Part shown: positions 61,308 to 64,000 of the stretch, in pieces
Numbering within the stretch: position 1 is the stretch's first letter
How the letters are laid out: the number at the start of each line of letters is the position of its first letter
NCBI GenBank assembly: GCA_028277945.1
Contig: JANQFH010000068.1
Coordinates: 310,001 to 374,000 of the forward strand
DNA from: Oligoflexia bacterium
GTDB taxonomy: Bacteria; Bdellovibrionota_G; JANQFH01
Direction: 5' to 3'
Length of the DNA stretch: 64,000 nucleotides
The notes under the pieces: model-generated
The model's input: only the letters and a program-made list of their open reading frames with translations
Told to the model about the DNA's origin: nothing
Database searches by the model: none
Program-made: the position numbers and the translations under genes

Positions 61308-62896
61308 GTAGTGAGCAGATGCAGCGGCTTGATCGTTTTACAATCGAAGAGATTGGTATTCCGTCGCTGATACTCATGGAAAACGCGGGCCACGCTGTAG
61401 CCGCGACTGTGAGAGCTTTGGTGTTGGAGCAAGATGAGCGCGAGCCAGTCGATGTAGTGGTTTTTTGTGGACCTGGCAATAATGGTGGCGATGGCTTTGT
61501 GGTTGCAAGAGATCTCCTTGCGGCTGGGATGCAACCGCAGGTCGTAGTGGTAGGCAAGGAGGTCAAGAAGTTAACGGGAGATATCCGTAAACAGGTAGAG
61601 GTTTGGCAGCAGCTACAGCAGTCTATTACGGTTGTGCGTCATGCAAAGGATCTTGCTCTGCTTGAGCAGGGTATTGGGGACGCAGAGGTTATTGTGGTCG
61701 ATGCGCTCTTTGGCACTGGGCTCGATCGTCCTCTAGAGGGAGTCTTTGCTACAGTGGTTGAATGGATCAACGCCAACGCCGCTTTTATCATCAGTGTTGA
61801 CCTACCCTCTGGCCTACACAGTGATGATGGCCGCCTACTTGGCACTGCCGTTAAAGCGGACCATACAGTTACCCTTGCCTATCCGAAGTGGGGTCTCTTT
61901 GTCGGTCACGGGCCAGAGCAGTGCGGTACGCTAGAGGTTGTTGACATCGGTATTCCCGCTATAGCGCTGCAACAGCTTAGTGATCCAACGGTAGAGTTGA
62001 CAGAGCCACAATCCGTTGCCGCTGCCATGCCGCCACGGTCGTTGCAAAGCCATAAGGGTGATCATGGCCATGTGCTGCTGCTTGCTGGATCGCCAGCAAA
62101 ATCGGGCGCTGCCATTCTTGCGGCAAGAGCGGCTATGCGATCGGGTGCGGGTCTAGTGACGCTGGCAACACCAGCGAGTGCTCATGCGATTATCAAGCCG
62201 GCACTGACCGAAGTGATGAGCTTACCGCTTTCAGAAGAGGGCAGTGATAGCGGTATGCTTGCTGCAGAGGCGTGGGATGCTATTGAGACGGCCCTCCCTG
62301 GTAAACAGGTAATTGCTTTGGGTCCAGGGCTGATTCCAAGCGCAACTCTAACGCAGTTGATCCTACAGATTGTGCAAACGGTTGACCTGCCCGTGATTCT
62401 CGATGCTGATGGCCTCAACGCGATAGTTGCGCATAGCAAAGCACTCAAGCAGGCACGCGCCAAACTCATCCTTACGCCCCACCCCGGCGAGATGGCACGG
62501 CTAATCAACAGCAGTGCTAAAGAGGTACAGCAACATCGATTAAAAGTCGCACAACAGTTTGCCCGTGAACACGACCTCTATTTAGTGCTGAAGGGGTTTC
62601 GTTCTCTCATCGCCTTTCCGGATGGACGGCTCATGATCAACCCCACTGGCAATCCAGCTATGGCAAGTGCCGGGGTTGGTGACGTGCTCACCGGTATGCT
62701 CGCAGCCTACATCGCCCAGAGCGGCGATGTCGAACGAGCCCTGCCGGCGGCGCTCTTTAATCATGGCCGTCTCGGCGACCAACTCGCTGAAGAAAAGGGT
62801 GAGCGAGGCCTAATTGCCTCGGACCTCATTGACGCCATTCCGGCTTTGCACGCCAAGAGCTATCCGCATGAAGAGAGCCACACTATTTTCGCTTGA
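61295..62896 (+). CDS. nnr: Bifunctional NAD(P)H-hydrate epimerase/dehydratase
   Basis: Repairs damaged NAD(P)H hydrates. 533 residues. N-terminal epimerase (YjeF_N): MENAGHAVAATVRALV, CGPGNNGGDGFVVARDLLA. C-terminal ADP-dependent dehydratase (YjeF_C): HKGDHGHVLLLAGSPAKSGAAILAARAAMRSGAGLVT, LTPHPGEMARL and NPTGNPAMASAGVGDVLTG with the catalytic Asp. GAGGAG lies 5-6 bases before the ATG. Overlaps the acpS-like gene by 13 bp and tsaE by 29 bp. Confidence 0.95.
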   Translation: MRVLSSEQMQRLDRFTIEEIGIPSLILMENAGHAVAATVRALVLEQDEREPVDVVVFCGPGNNGGDGFVVARDLLAAGMQPQVVVVGKEVKKLTGDIRKQVEVWQQLQQSITVVRHAKDLALLEQGIGDAEVIVVDALFGTGLDRPLEGVFATVVEWINANAAFIISVDLPSGLHSDDGRLLGTAVKADHTVTLAYPKWGLFVGHGPEQCGTLEVVDIGIPAIALQQLSDPTVELTEPQSVAAAMPPRSLQSHKGDHGHVLLLAGSPAKSGAAILAARAAMRSGAGLVTLATPASAHAIIKPALTEVMSLPLSEEGSDSGMLAAEAWDAIETALPGKQVIALGPGLIPSATLTQLILQIVQTVDLPVILDADGLNAIVAHSKALKQARAKLILTPHPGEMARLINSSAKEVQQHRLKVAQQFAREHDLYLVLKGFRSLIAFPDGRLMINPTGNPAMASAGVGDVLTGMLAAYIAQSGDVERALPAALFNHGRLGDQLAEEKGERGLIASDLIDAIPALHAKSYPHEESHTIFA

Positions 62897-63380
62897 GTCT
62901 GCCACTACTGAGGCGACCGAGAGCATTGGCCGACGTTTTGGTAGGCATTTGCGTGCGGGCGATCGAGTCGCGCTCACAGGCGAGTTGGGTTCTGGTAAGA
63001 CGACTTTAGTTCGTGGTGTGGCGCATGGTATGGGTATTGATCCACAAGAGTGGGTCTCTAGCCCTACTTATGCCTTGCTCCATGAGTACCGCGGCCCACT
63101 GACTCTCTACCACTTTGATCTCTATCGTATCCGCCACGAAGCTGAGGTCTTAGACCTTGGCCTTCCCGAATACCTGCGGCGGCAGGAGGACAAAACCAGA
63201 GACCATGTGGTTGTGGTAGAATGGGCCGACCGTATGGCGCTCAAGTTTCCGCCTGGCAGCTTTTACGTTACTATAGAGTGCATGGTTGGTAATGATAGCT
63301 CAGAGCTGCAACGCCGGATCTGCTTTGGTCACGATGAAGCCAGGGGCGCCGACTTTTTTGATTTTATGGAGCGCCAGTAG
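62868..63380 (+). CDS. tsaE: tRNA threonylcarbamoyladenosine biosynthesis ATPase TsaE
   Basis: ATPase subunit of the complex that makes t6A37 in ANN-reading tRNAs with TsaB/TsaD. About 170 residues from the ATG at 62868; an earlier ATG at 62814 lies well inside nnr. Walker A GELGSGKTT (38-46), SSPTYALLHEYRG (switch region), YHFDLYRI and VVVVEWADRM (Walker B-like end). The C-terminal extension is longer than usual. TsaB and TsaD are not in the window. Confidence 0.93.
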   Translation: MKRATLFSLESATTEATESIGRRFGRHLRAGDRVALTGELGSGKTTLVRGVAHGMGIDPQEWVSSPTYALLHEYRGPLTLYHFDLYRIRHEAEVLDLGLPEYLRRQEDKTRDHVVVVEWADRMALKFPPGSFYVTIECMVGNDSSELQRRICFGHDEARGADFFDFMERQ

Positions 63381-64000
63381 ATGAACGTTGAGATTGTTTG
63401 GCTTGCCTATGATGCCCAACTGGTACAAAGGGCATGGTCCGATGTCTCGGTTCGGCAGCTCTACACAGAGGTTCTGCAGGATAACTTTCGTCGGCGTGTC
63501 GACCCACGTTCGATGCTCTTCCACAAGAGTCAATACTATCTTCTCAACGATCTTGAACTGCTCATGAAGTGTGGAGCTAGCGACCTTTCCTTGCAGGAGT
63601 ATCTTGCCAGGCTTTTTCACAAGGGAGTCGAGGAGTTTCCTACAGACTCAGGAGAGCTCTTTTTCGACTATCGCATCATCAGTTACTACACTTCATTGCG
63701 CATGGCGGATGAACATCACCTGGTCGAGCCCTTTTTTAAGACCTTGCTTTCCCAGCAGAGCAAACTAGCTAAGGACGAGCCTTGGGGCCTGCTGCAGGTT
63801 CAAGACATCCGTGGTTTCTTCAGAGCGCTTAGCGATATCAAGATTCAAGATGTCATCGATGCTGCCAAAAAAGCAGGTCAAACAGAAGAAGAGGCCAAGG
63901 CATTCATCAAATTGGTTACCAACTACATTGAATTCTATCACTACACACGCAATAACGATTTAGAACTCTTTTATTATAACAATCAAACGGATATTCGCCG
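63381..64000 (+). CDS. Protein of unknown function, cut by the right edge
   Basis: The frame opens with ATG at 63381, directly after the tsaE stop, and stays open to the window end (at least 206 residues). It begins MNVEIVWLAYDAQLVQRAW and is helical with many charged residues (VIDAAKKAGQTEEEAKAF). No signal peptide, membrane span or recognised domain is seen so far. Its direct adjacency to tsaE suggests cotranscription. It could only be identified with sequence beyond the edge. Confidence 0.8.
   Translation, partial: MNVEIVWLAYDAQLVQRAWSDVSVRQLYTEVLQDNFRRRVDPRSMLFHKSQYYLLNDLELLMKCGASDLSLQEYLARLFHKGVEEFPTDSGELFFDYRIISYYTSLRMADEHHLVEPFFKTLLSQQSKLAKDEPWGLLQVQDIRGFFRALSDIKIQDVIDAAKKAGQTEEEAKAFIKLVTNYIEFYHYTRNNDLELFYYNNQTDIR

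Noticed and set aside
1-64000. CRISPR array, prophage or rRNA operon
   Set aside because: No regularly spaced repeats, phage structural genes or rRNA sequences were seen in the window.

Overview
The window looks like chromosomal DNA of a Gram-negative bacterium of deltaproteobacterial grade (Bdellovibrionota, Myxococcota, SAR324 or a related uncultured lineage). The clues are an outer-membrane assembly lipoprotein (BamD), an O-antigen ligase-type polysaccharide cluster, a selenocysteine tRNA, and a core block ordered tilS-ftsH-cdaA-cdaR-glmM-pdxJ-acpS-nnr-tsaE. The lineage assignment is inference from gene content only.

Layout. 1-8.7 kb: a leftward oligopeptide ABC transporter operon (oppD, oppF, then four tandem paralogous solute-binding proteins, the last cut by the left edge; no permease in view). 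8.9-10.8 kb: a P-loop protein and the first of three AAA/DUF4143 ATPases. 11-14 kb: a phnD-phnC-phnE type phosphonate/phosphite importer. 14.3-19.5 kb: an accessory region with two toxin-antitoxin pairs, an orphan antitoxin paralogue and three unrecognised envelope proteins. 19.7 kb: tRNA-Sec. 19.9-24.8 kb: a TauE/SafE permease, a group of DnaA boxes, a ferredoxin, a large radical SAM protein and queG. 24.8-36.9 kb: a surface polysaccharide locus (wecB, aminotransferase, SDR epimerase, O-antigen ligase/TPR protein, carbamoyltransferase, glycosyltransferase, asparagine synthase, CPBP protease). 37-41.8 kb: S41 protease, Nudix hydrolase, lipoprotein, asnS. 41.9-46.9 kb: a type IV pilus/type II secretion-like pseudopilin set on both strands. 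47-48.3 kb: second DUF4143 ATPase. 48.7-54.6 kb: bamD, tilS, ftsH, cdaA, cdaR. 55-58.6 kb: third DUF4143 ATPase, a small zinc-ribbon membrane protein and a large unknown exported protein. 58.9-64 kb: glmM, a pdxJ-like gene, an acpS-like gene, nnr, tsaE and a gene cut by the right edge.

How the genes work together. The opp and phn operons are uptake systems. The wecB-asnB region should build and polymerise a surface glycan. cdaA/cdaR/glmM is the known c-di-AMP and cell-wall precursor module. Many junctions are 4-bp ATGA overlaps, implying translational coupling.

Most unusual observations. (1) Two intergenic elements of about 115 bp, at 10.9 kb and 28.4 kb, share sequence blocks and have two hairpins whose stems differ by compensating changes. 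(2) Three perfect DnaA boxes plus one variant, in two inverted pairs at 20.65-20.86 kb, form a candidate replication origin or DnaA-controlled site. (3) The adjacent pdxJ-like and acpS-like genes have both lost the residues known to be catalytic in their families. (4) Two of the three DUF4143 ATPase genes have symmetric or repeated operator-like DNA over their start codons. (5) Three pseudopilin transcription units share an extended -10 promoter motif.
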